From positions 1-42,375 of the forward strand of contig QBYC01000004.1 of NCBI GenBank assembly GCA_003283025.1: a stretch of 42,375 nt of DNA, read 5' to 3'. Each line of letters begins with the position of its first letter. Position 1 is the stretch's first letter. This DNA comes from Pelagibacteraceae bacterium AG-325-C03. GTDB taxonomy: Bacteria > Pseudomonadota > Alphaproteobacteria > Pelagibacterales > Pelagibacteraceae. The translations under genes and the position numbers were made by a program. The notes under the pieces were generated by a model. That model had not been told where the DNA came from. It was given only the letters and a program-made list of their open reading frames with translations, and did not search any database. Of the stretch, positions 31,652-40,251 are shown one piece after another.

Positions 31652-31680
31652 TTGACTCTTATCAATATCTTTCATTTAAT
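31652..31680 (+). promoter_or_regulatory. Promoter of the dctP transporter operon
   Basis: TTGACT (31652-31657), a 17-bp spacer and TTTAAT (31675-31680) form a near-consensus sigma-70 promoter. It is followed by a strong ribosome site (GGGGGA near 31697) before the ATG at 31711. It is the clearest promoter pattern in the window. Confidence 0.6.
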
Positions 31681-31710
31681 GGAATATAAATAATATAGGG
31701 GGAACAAATA

Positions 31711-32721
31711 ATGATTAAAAAAATATCTTTATTTTTAACTTCATTAGTTTTTGCATTCTTTACTATTGGAACGTCTTACGCTGAAACTTTAAAAGCTAGT
31801 CACCAATGGCCAGGAACACCAAGAGCTGATGGATCATTCGACCCTCGTCATGAAATGGTACAAATTATAGCTGACGAGGTAAAAAAAGCTAACGTTGGAA
31901 TAGATATAAGAATTTATCCAGCAAAGTCTTTATATAAACCAAAAGAACAATGGAAACCAATGACTACAGGTCAGCTAGATATTTCTGCTTTCCCGTTAGC
32001 ATATGCTTCAAAATTTCACCCAGAGTTTGACGCAACATTGATGCCTGGAACAGTAAAAAATCACAAACACGCACTAAGATTTAATAAAGGTCCTATGATG
32101 ACTGAAATTAAAAAAATTATAAATGATGCTGGCGTTGTGGTTTTATCTGATGCTTGGTTAGGCGGTGGTTTTGCCTCAAAAAGCAAATGTATCAAAAATC
32201 CTAGCGATGCAAAAGGTCAGGTTATGAGAGCAGCAGGAAAAGCATTCAATCAAATGCTAGAAGCTGCAGGCGCAGGAATTCAAAGTATGCCTTCTTCTGA
32301 AATCTATACTGGTCTTCAAACAGGAGTTTTGACTGGGGCAAATACTAGTTCAGGAAGCTTTGTGAGTTATAAAATTTATGAGCAAGTGAAATGTGCTACG
32401 CCTCCGGGAAAATTTGGTTTATGGTTTATGTATGAACCTATTCTAATGTCTAAAAAATCTTATGACGCATTAAGCTCAAAGCAGCAGAAAGCTTTAATGA
32501 AAGCTGGAAAAGTTGCTGAAAAATATATGACTGCTCAAGTAGAAAACTTAGATAAAAAATTTGAGGACGCATACAAAGCTGCAGGTGTAGAATTAGTGTA
32601 CATGGATGCTAAAGATCATGCAGCGTGGGTTGAAATTGCAAAAAAATCTTCCCATAAAGCATTTGCTGAAAAAGTTCCAGGTGGCGACAAGCTAATGGAA
32701 ATGGCTTTAGCAGTAAAATAA
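31711..32721 (+). CDS. dctP: TRAP transporter solute-binding protein
   Basis: 336 aa. Signal peptide MIKKISLFLTSLVFAFFTIG ending in SYA before ETLKASHQW. DctP-type layout: ISAFPLAYASKFHPEFDA (about 91-108), GGFASKSKCIKNPSDAKGQV (about 152-171), and the invariant carboxylate-binding Arg in GQVMRAAG (about 170-177), then QTGVLTGANTSSG. It binds an organic acid in the periplasm and delivers it to DctQM. Likely expressed well above the membrane parts because of the promoter, ribosome site and downstream hairpin. Ligand not readable. Confidence 0.93.
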   Translation: MIKKISLFLTSLVFAFFTIGTSYAETLKASHQWPGTPRADGSFDPRHEMVQIIADEVKKANVGIDIRIYPAKSLYKPKEQWKPMTTGQLDISAFPLAYASKFHPEFDATLMPGTVKNHKHALRFNKGPMMTEIKKIINDAGVVVLSDAWLGGGFASKSKCIKNPSDAKGQVMRAAGKAFNQMLEAAGAGIQSMPSSEIYTGLQTGVLTGANTSSGSFVSYKIYEQVKCATPPGKFGLWFMYEPILMSKKSYDALSSKQQKALMKAGKVAEKYMTAQVENLDKKFEDAYKAAGVELVYMDAKDHAAWVEIAKKSSHKAFAEKVPGGDKLMEMALAVK

Positions 32722-32735
32722 AATACTATATAAAG

Positions 32736-32770
32736 AACCCCTGTTTAATTTTTAAACAGGGGTTTTTTTT
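32736..32770 (+). terminator. Intercistronic hairpin between dctP and dctQ
   Basis: AACCCCTGTTTAA (32736-32748), a TTT loop and TTAAACAGGGGTT (32752-32764) form a perfect 13-bp stem, followed by T up to 32770. The dctQ ATG is at 32771. It should end most dctP transcripts and protect their 3' ends. Its GGGG arm is also the only ribosome-site-like sequence for dctQ. Confidence 0.85.
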
Positions 32771-33262
32771 ATGAAAAACAAATATTTAAATTTTTGTAAT
32801 TTAATGTCAAAAGCTTGTGGAACTTTTGCAGTTATAGCTCTACTATTATCTATTTTAATTATAGTGGAACTAGTATTTGAGAGATATTTTTTTCAGAGAC
32901 CAATTACTTGGCAAACAGAATTAGTGACTATGTTATTAGTTGCATCTACTTTTATAGGAAGTGCTTATGTACTCAGTGAGAAAGCTCATGTGAGTATGGA
33001 GTGGATATATGACTTTTTATCTAAGAAAAATATTTTAAGATTAAAAATATTTACTTCTTTTCTAAGTTTAATATTTTTTTTGATTTTGTTTTATTTTGGT
33101 TTTTTAATGGTTGAGGAAGCTTTTACTAAAAATTATTCAACTGGTACAGTTTGGGATCCTCCATTATGGATACCTTATTCTTCTATGATGATTGGAGCAA
33201 TACTGATGATTTTTCAGTATATTGCTGAGATAATAAAATTGATAGATGAAAAGGAGCTTTAA
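32771..33262 (+). CDS. dctQ: TRAP transporter small permease
   Basis: 163 aa with four membrane helices (about 15-35, 50-72, 93-116 and 133-155), the DctQ pattern. Motifs FQRPITWQTEL and FIGSAYVLSEKAHVSMEWI (about 58-76) are characteristic. It forms the accessory half of the DctQM membrane unit. Its start is directly after the T-tract of the dctP hairpin, so translation competes with the fold. An AAGGAG ribosome site for dctM lies at its very end. Confidence 0.9.
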   Translation: MKNKYLNFCNLMSKACGTFAVIALLLSILIIVELVFERYFFQRPITWQTELVTMLLVASTFIGSAYVLSEKAHVSMEWIYDFLSKKNILRLKIFTSFLSLIFFLILFYFGFLMVEEAFTKNYSTGTVWDPPLWIPYSSMMIGAILMIFQYIAEIIKLIDEKEL

Positions 33263-33265
33263 TAA

Positions 33266-34597
33266 ATGGATCCATTGATTATAGCTATAATTGTTGCAAT
33301 ATTTACTTTAGTAGTTCTTTTCTCAGGAATACCTATCGCTTTTGGTTTAAGTTTTGTCTCTGTTGTTTTACTAATTGCATTTGAAGGTATTCAGATGCTT
33401 GATGTGTTTGCAGAAACGTTCTATGCAGGTCTTAACTCTTTTGTTTTGTTATCTATACCAATGTTTATTTTGATGGGTATGGCAGTTGCTAATTCACCTG
33501 CCGGTAAAGATTTGTATACTGGATTAGATAGATGGTTGTGGAGGTTACCCGGCGGTTTAGTCATATCCAATATAGGGGCATGTTCTGTATTTGCAGCTCT
33601 TAGCGGCTCTAGTCCAGCGACTTGTGCAGCAATTGGAACAATGGGAATTCCCGAAATGCGTAAAAGAGGTTATTCTGATCAAATTGCAACAGGAACAATT
33701 GCAGCAGGAGGTACATTAGGAGTATTAATTCCACCAAGCATAGTTTTAATTGTTTATGGGATCGCAACTGGAACTTCTATAGGTAGATTATTCTTATGTG
33801 GTTTAATCCCAGGTTTTATGTTAGCCGGCATGTTTGCTTTATGGGCTTATATACATAGTTATTTCATCGACAAAGATTCTGCTAGAGCATTGAAAAATAG
33901 AAAACCACCTACTTTAAAAGAAAAAATTGAAGTGTTACCAAGAATTTTGCCATTCTTAGCAATCATATTCGGGGTTCTATATGTTTTGTATGGAGGCGTA
34001 GCCACTCCCTCTGAGGCCTCAGGAGTAGGCGCGTTTTTAGTATTTGTGATGATAGCTTTGGTTTACAAAATTTATCAGCCGAAAAAGATATGGAATATTG
34101 TTAAAGTTTCCATGAAAGAAAGTGTAATGATTATGTTTATCATTGCAGCTTCATATTTATTTGCATTCACATTATCTCAACTATACGTAACACAATCCTT
34201 AGCTCAAAGCATGATAGAATTAAGTTCAAATAAGTGGGTAATTTTTATTCTAATAAATATTTTTTTACTTGTTGCCGGTTTTTTTTTACCACCGGTTGCA
34301 GTTATAGTAATGACTTCTGCAATATTATTGCCTGTGATCACAACACTTGGTTTTGATCCTTATTGGTTTGCAATAGTGTTTACAATAAATATGGAAATTG
34401 GTTTAATTACACCACCTGTTGGACTTAACCTTTACATAATCAAAGGTATCACACCTGATGTAAGTTTATCTGAAATATTGAAAGGCTCAATACCTTTTAT
34501 GATAATAATGGCTATAGCAATTGTTATATTGTGTATTTTTCCAGAAATTGTCACTTGGTTGCCAGATAAAGTAATGGGTAAAGCACTTGGATATTAA
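33266..34597 (+). CDS. dctM: TRAP transporter large permease
   Basis: 443 aa with about 12 membrane segments. Family blocks: FGLSFVSVVLLIAFEGIQML, SGSSPATCAAIGTMGIPEMR (about 113-132), GGTLGVLIPPSIVLIVYG (about 147-164), and near the C-terminus VFTINMEIGLITPPVGLNLY. The duplicated glycine/proline hairpins carry the ion and substrate path. It works with DctQ and is driven by a sodium or proton gradient. It overlaps the dusA start by eleven bases. Confidence 0.93.
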   Translation: MDPLIIAIIVAIFTLVVLFSGIPIAFGLSFVSVVLLIAFEGIQMLDVFAETFYAGLNSFVLLSIPMFILMGMAVANSPAGKDLYTGLDRWLWRLPGGLVISNIGACSVFAALSGSSPATCAAIGTMGIPEMRKRGYSDQIATGTIAAGGTLGVLIPPSIVLIVYGIATGTSIGRLFLCGLIPGFMLAGMFALWAYIHSYFIDKDSARALKNRKPPTLKEKIEVLPRILPFLAIIFGVLYVLYGGVATPSEASGVGAFLVFVMIALVYKIYQPKKIWNIVKVSMKESVMIMFIIAASYLFAFTLSQLYVTQSLAQSMIELSSNKWVIFILINIFLLVAGFFLPPVAVIVMTSAILLPVITTLGFDPYWFAIVFTINMEIGLITPPVGLNLYIIKGITPDVSLSEILKGSIPFMIIMAIAIVILCIFPEIVTWLPDKVMGKALGY

Positions 34598-35591
34598 GCT
34601 CAAAATTAACAGGAAAGTATCTGTTGCGCCAATGATGGATTGCACCGATAGACATGACCGATTCTTTTTAAGATTAATGAGCAAAAATGTAATGCTTTAT
34701 TCAGAAATGGTAGCTACCAAATCTGCTATTTACGGAGATAGAAAAAAAATATTATCTTATAGTCCAGAGGAAAAACCTTTAGCATTACAAGTTGGAGGTT
34801 CAGATAAAAAAGAATTATCAGAGGTAGCTAAAATTGCCGAAGATTTTGGGTACGATGAAATAAACATTAATCTAGGTTGCCCTAGTAAAAAAGTTCAAAA
34901 AAATAAATTCGGCGCATGTTTGATAAAAGAACCTGATTTAGTTGCTGAGTGTATTTATGAAATGATTAATTCTTGCAAAATTCCTGTAACTGCAAAAACA
35001 AGAATAGGTTATGATGAAGTAGAAGATTTTGAATATTTGAATAGTTTTATAAATAAGATGAAATCTGCAGGATGTAAAACTTTCATTTTACATGCGAGAA
35101 AAGCTATTCTTAAAGGACTTACTCCAAAGCAAAATTTACATGTTCCAAAATTAAATTATCAAATGGTATATCAGTTAAAAAAAGAGAACCCTGATTTAGA
35201 GATAATTATAAATGGAGGAATTTCAAAAATAGCAGAAATTCAAAAACATTTAATTATTTGTGATGGAGTTATGATTGGGAGGTCTATATATCAAAATCCT
35301 TACTCTTTAATTGAGATAGAAAGGAGTATTTTTAATACAAAAATCTCTCCTACTAGAGAAGAGGTTGCTGAGAAATTGCTAGATTATCTTGAGAGAGAAG
35401 TAAAATTAGGAACAAAAGTTAATCATATTATGAGGCATACCGTAGGGTTATATCACGGTCAAACTGGCTCAAAAGCTTGGAAAAGATATTTAAGTGACAA
35501 CATGATGGCTAGAGACTCAGATTTTCAAAAAGCAAAACATATAATGACTATTGCCCAAAACAATGAAAAAGCTATACAAGCTGACTCATAG
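34587..35591 (+). CDS. dusA: tRNA-dihydrouridine synthase A
   Basis: 334 aa. SVAPMMDCTDRHDRFF (about 11-26) is the DusA-specific start; NINLGCPSKKVQKNKFGACL (about 93-112) holds the catalytic Cys; HARKAILKGLTPKQN (about 165-179) and INGGISK are FMN- and tRNA-binding blocks. It reduces uridines in the D loop. The frame begins with a TTG at 34587, inside dctM, and the first ATG is only at residue 16, inside the conserved block, so the rare start (or another non-ATG codon) is used. It shares one base with the following GTG start. Confidence 0.92.
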   Translation: MDIKLKINRKVSVAPMMDCTDRHDRFFLRLMSKNVMLYSEMVATKSAIYGDRKKILSYSPEEKPLALQVGGSDKKELSEVAKIAEDFGYDEININLGCPSKKVQKNKFGACLIKEPDLVAECIYEMINSCKIPVTAKTRIGYDEVEDFEYLNSFINKMKSAGCKTFILHARKAILKGLTPKQNLHVPKLNYQMVYQLKKENPDLEIIINGGISKIAEIQKHLIICDGVMIGRSIYQNPYSLIEIERSIFNTKISPTREEVAEKLLDYLEREVKLGTKVNHIMRHTVGLYHGQTGSKAWKRYLSDNMMARDSDFQKAKHIMTIAQNNEKAIQADS

Positions 35592-36427
35592 TGGAAAATA
35601 TTATCATATCTGAATTATCAAACTTAATAATCGTATTAACCATTGCAGCCTCAGTAGCAGGATTTATGGCTGGTTTACTTGGTATTGGAGGAGGAATTAT
35701 AATGGTTCCAGCACTTTATTACGCTTTTACTGTTTTAGATTTTGATATCTTAACTAGAATGCATTTGTCAATAGGAACCTCCTTAGCTATTATTATACCT
35801 ACTTCTATAATATCTACTAGAACCCATATGGAATTTGACGCTGTTGATTTCAAGATGGTAAAATCTTTTAGTTTTTTTATTTTATTTGGAGTTTTAGTTG
35901 GTACTTTTTTGGCTGTTAATCTAAAAACTCCTTCACTAGTTTTGTTTTTTTCTATATTTGCTCTTTTAATTGGATTGTTTTTTATTTTTTTAAGAGAGCA
36001 ATTTGTTGATAACCCAAAAAAAATTTCTAACTTTATTAAAAATATGTCAGGAATAATAATAGGAATTATATCGGTTCCGCTTGGTATTGGCGGTGGATCT
36101 TTGATGGTGCCGTTTATGAGAACTTTTGGATATGATATAAGAAAATCAATAGGCACAGCTGCAGCAGTAGGTTTTGTAATCGCTCTTAGTGCTTCTATAA
36201 CAATGATCATTAGTGGAGAAATGGTGAATAATGTTAACTCGCCTTATAGTTTTGGATACGTAAATTTACTTGGTTTTGTTGTTTTTGTCCCAGTTACAAT
36301 GTTAATGGCCAGAATTGGAGCAAAAGCGGTTTATAAAATCAATAAAAAATTATTAAGCAAAATATTTGGTATATTTCTTCTTGTGGTTTCAATAAGATCT
36401 TTTATTGAGTATCTTAATATTAATTAA
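35591..36427 (+). CDS. TauE/SafE-family membrane permease, copy A
   Basis: 278 aa, GTG start overlapping dusA's TAG. About eight membrane segments. The hallmark glycine-rich repeats are visible twice: AGLLGIGGGIIMVPAL (about 27-42) and PLGIGGGSLMVPF (about 162-174); each is followed by a RMHLSIGTSLA or RKSIGTAAAVG element. The family exports or imports small oxoanions and organosulfonates. A paralogue is at 37796, with malonyl-CoA decarboxylase between them. Substrate unknown. Confidence 0.88.
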   Translation: MENIIISELSNLIIVLTIAASVAGFMAGLLGIGGGIIMVPALYYAFTVLDFDILTRMHLSIGTSLAIIIPTSIISTRTHMEFDAVDFKMVKSFSFFILFGVLVGTFLAVNLKTPSLVLFFSIFALLIGLFFIFLREQFVDNPKKISNFIKNMSGIIIGIISVPLGIGGGSLMVPFMRTFGYDIRKSIGTAAAVGFVIALSASITMIISGEMVNNVNSPYSFGYVNLLGFVVFVPVTMLMARIGAKAVYKINKKLLSKIFGIFLLVVSIRSFIEYLNIN

Positions 36428-36444
36428 ATCTTTTTAAAATACTT

Positions 36445-37746
36445 ATGCTAGACCTAAAAAAAATTATTTCTTCAATAGCTGATGCCGGAAAAAAAATCTT
36501 TAAAAAGAAGGATATTAAGGAAAATGATTTAGTTTCAATTATATCTTTATGTGATGAACTTTTATCAAATAAGGGAATTGTTTTTGGTATTACTGTTGCC
36601 AGAGATATTACAAATTTATATCGAGTTTTATCGAACGAAAATAAGTTAAATTTTTTTAAAATGATTAATGATAAATATAAGCCTGACTTTTCTAAAGTTA
36701 ACGAAGCTATTGAGAATTTTACCAAATCTCAAAATGAAATAAATTTATCTTATTTGTTTAATGCTGCAGAGGGAAAAAGAAGAGAACTTTTTAGAAGACT
36801 TAACATTGCGCCTAATGGAACATCAATTATTGTTAAGATGAGAGAAGAACTTTTACGATTTTTGAAAGAAAATAAAAATCTTATTGGTTTAGATAATGAT
36901 TTAAGACATTTGTTTAAAGCATGGTTCAATCCTGGTTTTTTAAAGCTCGAGAAAATTACTTGGGAAACAAAGGCTTTAGTATTAGAGAAGATAATTAAGC
37001 ATGAAAGAGTTCATTCAATGAAAGATATGAACGATTTGAAGAGAAGATTAGGTGAAGATAGAAGATTTTTTTGTTACTTTCATCCTGCTCTAGAAGATGA
37101 GCCAATCATATTCGTACAAGTTGCATTAACTGAGGGATTAGGAAAATCAATTCAAGAATTAATGAAGCCAAAATCAAATAGTGAAAAAAAATTAAATACA
37201 GCCACTTTCTATTCCATTAGTAATTGTCAAGAAGGTCTTGCAAGAGTTACATTAGGTCATTTTTTAATTAAAAGAGTTCTATACGAAATACAAGAGGAAC
37301 TACCATATATTAAAAATTTTGGAACGTTATCTCCAATTCCTGGACTAGCAGAATGGTTTTTTCAACAAGATGAGAGCAAAATAAAAAATATTTTAGGTCA
37401 GAATAATGAAAATCTTTCTTTTTTAAAATCAGTTAATTTAAAAATTGGAGAACCAAGAATTGTCTCTAATAAAGACAATATACTTAAGTTAGTTGCTCAT
37501 TATCTAATTAATGAAAAAGACAATAATGGTTTTCCTTTAGGAGATGTAACAAGGTTCCATTTAAGAAATGGCGCAATGATAGATGACATAGTCATAAACG
37601 CAAATATTTCAGATACAGGTTATAAAAGGTCATTCGGGATCATGGTCAACTATTTGTATGAACTAAAAAATATTGAAAAAAATCACGAAGATTTTGTGAA
37701 CAATAAAAAAGTCGTTTATTCAAACAAATTAAAAAATTTTCTTTAG
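36445..37746 (+). CDS. Malonyl-CoA decarboxylase
   Basis: 433 aa, family length. An N-terminal helical domain (about 1-120) precedes the acetyltransferase-like catalytic domain. Blocks: HERVHSMKDMNDLKRRLG (about 192-209), RRFFCYFHPALEDEPIIFVQ, TATFYSISNCQEGLARVTLG, FGTLSPIPGL and RFHLRNGAMID (about 373-383), with the catalytic His. It converts malonyl-CoA to acetyl-CoA and CO2. It stands between two TauE/SafE permeases and near a TRAP transporter and CoA transferase, which together could bring in and activate malonate. No malonyl-CoA synthetase is visible. Confidence 0.92.
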   Translation: MLDLKKIISSIADAGKKIFKKKDIKENDLVSIISLCDELLSNKGIVFGITVARDITNLYRVLSNENKLNFFKMINDKYKPDFSKVNEAIENFTKSQNEINLSYLFNAAEGKRRELFRRLNIAPNGTSIIVKMREELLRFLKENKNLIGLDNDLRHLFKAWFNPGFLKLEKITWETKALVLEKIIKHERVHSMKDMNDLKRRLGEDRRFFCYFHPALEDEPIIFVQVALTEGLGKSIQELMKPKSNSEKKLNTATFYSISNCQEGLARVTLGHFLIKRVLYEIQEELPYIKNFGTLSPIPGLAEWFFQQDESKIKNILGQNNENLSFLKSVNLKIGEPRIVSNKDNILKLVAHYLINEKDNNGFPLGDVTRFHLRNGAMIDDIVINANISDTGYKRSFGIMVNYLYELKNIEKNHEDFVNNKKVVYSNKLKNFL

Positions 37747-37795
37747 GTGGAATTTAACAAAATAATGTAGAAAGCTTATATTAAATTTATTCAAA

Positions 37796-38626
37796 ATGAT
37801 TTCTTTGTTAATTAACGATTATCTATCCTACATAATAATGATGCTTTTAGCAGCAATTCCTGTGGGTTTTTTTGCAGGATTATTTGGCATTGGAGGTGGT
37901 TTAATTTCTGTTCCTTTCCTATTTTTTATATTTGATCTTTTAGAAATAGAAAAAAATTATTTGATGCATTTATCAGTGGGAACTGCTTTTTCAATAACGA
38001 TAATGACTTCTCTAGCTTCTGTTTTAACTCATATGAAACATAATGCAGTTAACTTAGACATTTTAAAAATATATGGTTTAGCAGTGATATTTGGAGTTTT
38101 TGCAGGTACTTTTTTAGCAGCAAATGTTAACACTAAATTTCTAATTTTATTTTTTTCAATTATAGTTTACTTCTTTAGTGTTTATCTTTTTGTCCAAAAA
38201 GAGAAGAATATAAAAATAATTCCTAATTTTAGTTTTTCTATAAAAATTTTCCTCGGATTTGTTTCTGGACTTATTTCAGCACCAATGGGCATAACTGGAG
38301 CAATGATGAATGTTCCAATACTTAAATATTTTGGATATGAAATTAAAATGGCTATAGGCAGCGCTGCAGCCGTAGGTTTTGTTATCTCTTTATTTGGTTC
38401 AATTGGTTTTTTCATTTCTGGATTAGCCTTAGACGCAAATTTACCTTTAAGTGTAGGGTTTATAAACATTCCTGCATTTTTAATTTTTGTTCCAATTACA
38501 ACTTTTATGGCAAGAGTAGGCGCTAATACGGTGCACAATATGGATAGAAGTAAGATACAAAAATATTTTGGAATATTTCTTTTTTTAATAGCCTCAAAAT
38601 TTTTATTTGAGTATTTTAATCATTAA
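37796..38626 (+). CDS. TauE/SafE-family membrane permease, copy B
   Basis: 276 aa with about eight membrane segments, paralogous to 35591-36427. Glycine-rich repeats: AGLFGIGGGLISVPFL (about 28-43) and SAPMGITGAMMNVP (about 162-175). The second lacks GGG, reading GITGAMM, so the two copies may differ in substrate. It lies 49 bases after malonyl-CoA decarboxylase and converges with the phosphomannomutase gene with a four-base overlap. Confidence 0.87.
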   Translation: MISLLINDYLSYIIMMLLAAIPVGFFAGLFGIGGGLISVPFLFFIFDLLEIEKNYLMHLSVGTAFSITIMTSLASVLTHMKHNAVNLDILKIYGLAVIFGVFAGTFLAANVNTKFLILFFSIIVYFFSVYLFVQKEKNIKIIPNFSFSIKIFLGFVSGLISAPMGITGAMMNVPILKYFGYEIKMAIGSAAAVGFVISLFGSIGFFISGLALDANLPLSVGFINIPAFLIFVPITTFMARVGANTVHNMDRSKIQKYFGIFLFLIASKFLFEYFNH

Positions 38627-40065
38627 ATTTTCTGGTCGTATTCACCAATTTTTCCCGTATCTTGAAGCAAATTATCTATAAAATTAAATATTTTTTTTTT
38701 TCGTTCATCTGATGCCGGACTTTCTACAACAACAACTAAAGATGGTTTGTTAGATGATGCTCGAATTAAGCCCCACGATCCATCTAAAAATGTGAATCTT
38801 ATGCCATTAATAGTTAAAACTTCATTAATTAATTGATTATCAATTTTGATATTTTGTTTTTTTAAAGATTTAATTTTTTTCACTATTTCATCTATCACTT
38901 TATACTTCTCCTCGTCTTTACAAAATGGAGCCATCGTCGGTGTTTGAAAAGTTTTAGGAAGATCGCTTATAACCTCGCTCATCTTTTTTCCTTGATTTTC
39001 TAACAAATGACAAATTTGTATTGCCGAGTTGATACCGTCATCATAGCCATATCCTAATGGTTTATTAAAAAAGAAATGACCACTTTTCTCAAATCCAGCT
39101 AAAGCTTTTTCCAAATTCACTTTCCTTTTTATATGTGAGTGTCCAGTTTTCCAATAGATGGTTTCACATTTATTTTTTAAAAGCACTTTATCTTTTGCAT
39201 AGAGACCTGTTGACTTAACATCAACTATAAATTTAGAGTTTTGATGTTCCAACGACAAATTTCTTGCAATTAGTAGACCAACTTTATCTGAAAAGATTTC
39301 ATTTCCTTCATTGTCTATTACTCCGCACCGATCTCCATCACCATCAAAACCAAATCCAATATCTGCATTATGATCTCTAACGGTCTTGGCTATTGCGTGA
39401 AGCATTTTTAAATCTTCAGGATTAGGATTATACTTAGGAAAAGTCCAATCTAATTTACAATCTAATTCAACAACCTCACAGCCTATGCCTCTCAATATCT
39501 CAGGAGCAAAAACACTTGCTGTACCATTTCCGCAAGCAACTACAGCTTTAATTTTTTTTTTAATCTTATTATTTTTTATTAAATTATTTATATAATTTTC
39601 TTTAAAATTATCTATATTTTTTACAAACCCTTTACCTTCAATAAACTTTTTACTTAATGTAATATCTTTGAGCTCACTCATTTCCTCTGGAGCGTGAGTT
39701 AGTCCTTTTTTGATACCCATTTTTACACCTGTCCAGCCATTCTCATTATGGCTTGCAGTGACCATAGCTATTGCATCTGAATTCAAATTAAATTGGGCGA
39801 AATAAACTGTAGGAGAAAGAGACAAACCTATATCTTCAACATTGCATCCTGTTGAGATTAAACCATTTACTAATGCTTTTTTGATAGCTTCACTATAAGA
39901 GCGATAATCATGACCTACAATAACTCTTGGGTTGTTATTATTTGTATGTTTAATTATTTGAGTTCCTAGACCTTTTCCTAAGTTTGTGATTCCATCTAGA
40001 TCAATGTCTTTTTCAAATATCCATCTCGCGTCATACTCTCTAAAACCATTTGGATTGATTTTCAT
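38623..40065 (-). CDS. Phosphomannomutase/phosphoglucomutase
   Basis: 480 aa, AlgC-type. The phosphoserine is Ser105 in TASHNENG; the metal loop DGDGDR is at 241-246; the sugar-specificity block FEKSGHFFFNKPLG has Glu and Ser for mannose/glucose; and a C-terminal phosphate-binding loop RASSNKPSLVV is near 449. It interconverts 6-P and 1-P of mannose or glucose. It would supply glucose-1-phosphate for RfbA and mannose precursors for surface glycans, though the genes are far apart. It is divergent from nrdA by 186 bp. Confidence 0.93.
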   Translation of the reverse strand: MKINPNGFREYDARWIFEKDIDLDGITNLGKGLGTQIIKHTNNNNPRVIVGHDYRSYSEAIKKALVNGLISTGCNVEDIGLSLSPTVYFAQFNLNSDAIAMVTASHNENGWTGVKMGIKKGLTHAPEEMSELKDITLSKKFIEGKGFVKNIDNFKENYINNLIKNNKIKKKIKAVVACGNGTASVFAPEILRGIGCEVVELDCKLDWTFPKYNPNPEDLKMLHAIAKTVRDHNADIGFGFDGDGDRCGVIDNEGNEIFSDKVGLLIARNLSLEHQNSKFIVDVKSTGLYAKDKVLLKNKCETIYWKTGHSHIKRKVNLEKALAGFEKSGHFFFNKPLGYGYDDGINSAIQICHLLENQGKKMSEVISDLPKTFQTPTMAPFCKDEEKYKVIDEIVKKIKSLKKQNIKIDNQLINEVLTINGIRFTFLDGSWGLIRASSNKPSLVVVVESPASDERKKKIFNFIDNLLQDTGKIGEYDQKI

Positions 40066-40192
40066 TTATAATAAATACTAAAGAATTAGGATATTTGTTA
40101 TTAAATGTTTATTAACAAAACTTTCCACTTGCAAAATAATTTAAATGTTCATATAATGTTCTATTGATTTAAAAGTTATTTGGTATATTCAC

Positions 40193-40217
40193 TATAATAT
40201 AACACAACATGTAGTTG
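40193..40217 (+). promoter_or_regulatory. nrdA promoter -10 with an NrdR-box-like palindrome
   Basis: TATAAT (40193-40198) is followed by ACACAACATGTAGTTG (40202-40217), matching the NrdR-box consensus at about 12 of 16 positions by hand and containing ACAAC/GTTGT arms. It would overlie the transcription start, where a repressor acts. The usual second box about 31 bp away is not convincing. The remaining spacer 40066-40192 shows nothing else I can name. Confidence 0.5.
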
Positions 40218-40251
40218 TTTTGTTAATAAATCAAGTAAAAATAGGCAAATT

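Noticed and set aside
31624-31665. N-terminal extension of the CaiB-family protein
   Set aside because: The 14 extra residues are not family-like and would cover the strong dctP promoter; the ATG at 31623 fits the family start.
35719-36210. Long antisense frame, and the similar one at 38182-38538
   Set aside because: They lie opposite the two TauE/SafE paralogues and resemble each other only because the sense genes are homologous.
40145-40160. Second NrdR box upstream of the nrdA promoter
   Set aside because: The ATAT-centred stretch lacks correctly spaced arms and its distance from the first box is not the usual one.
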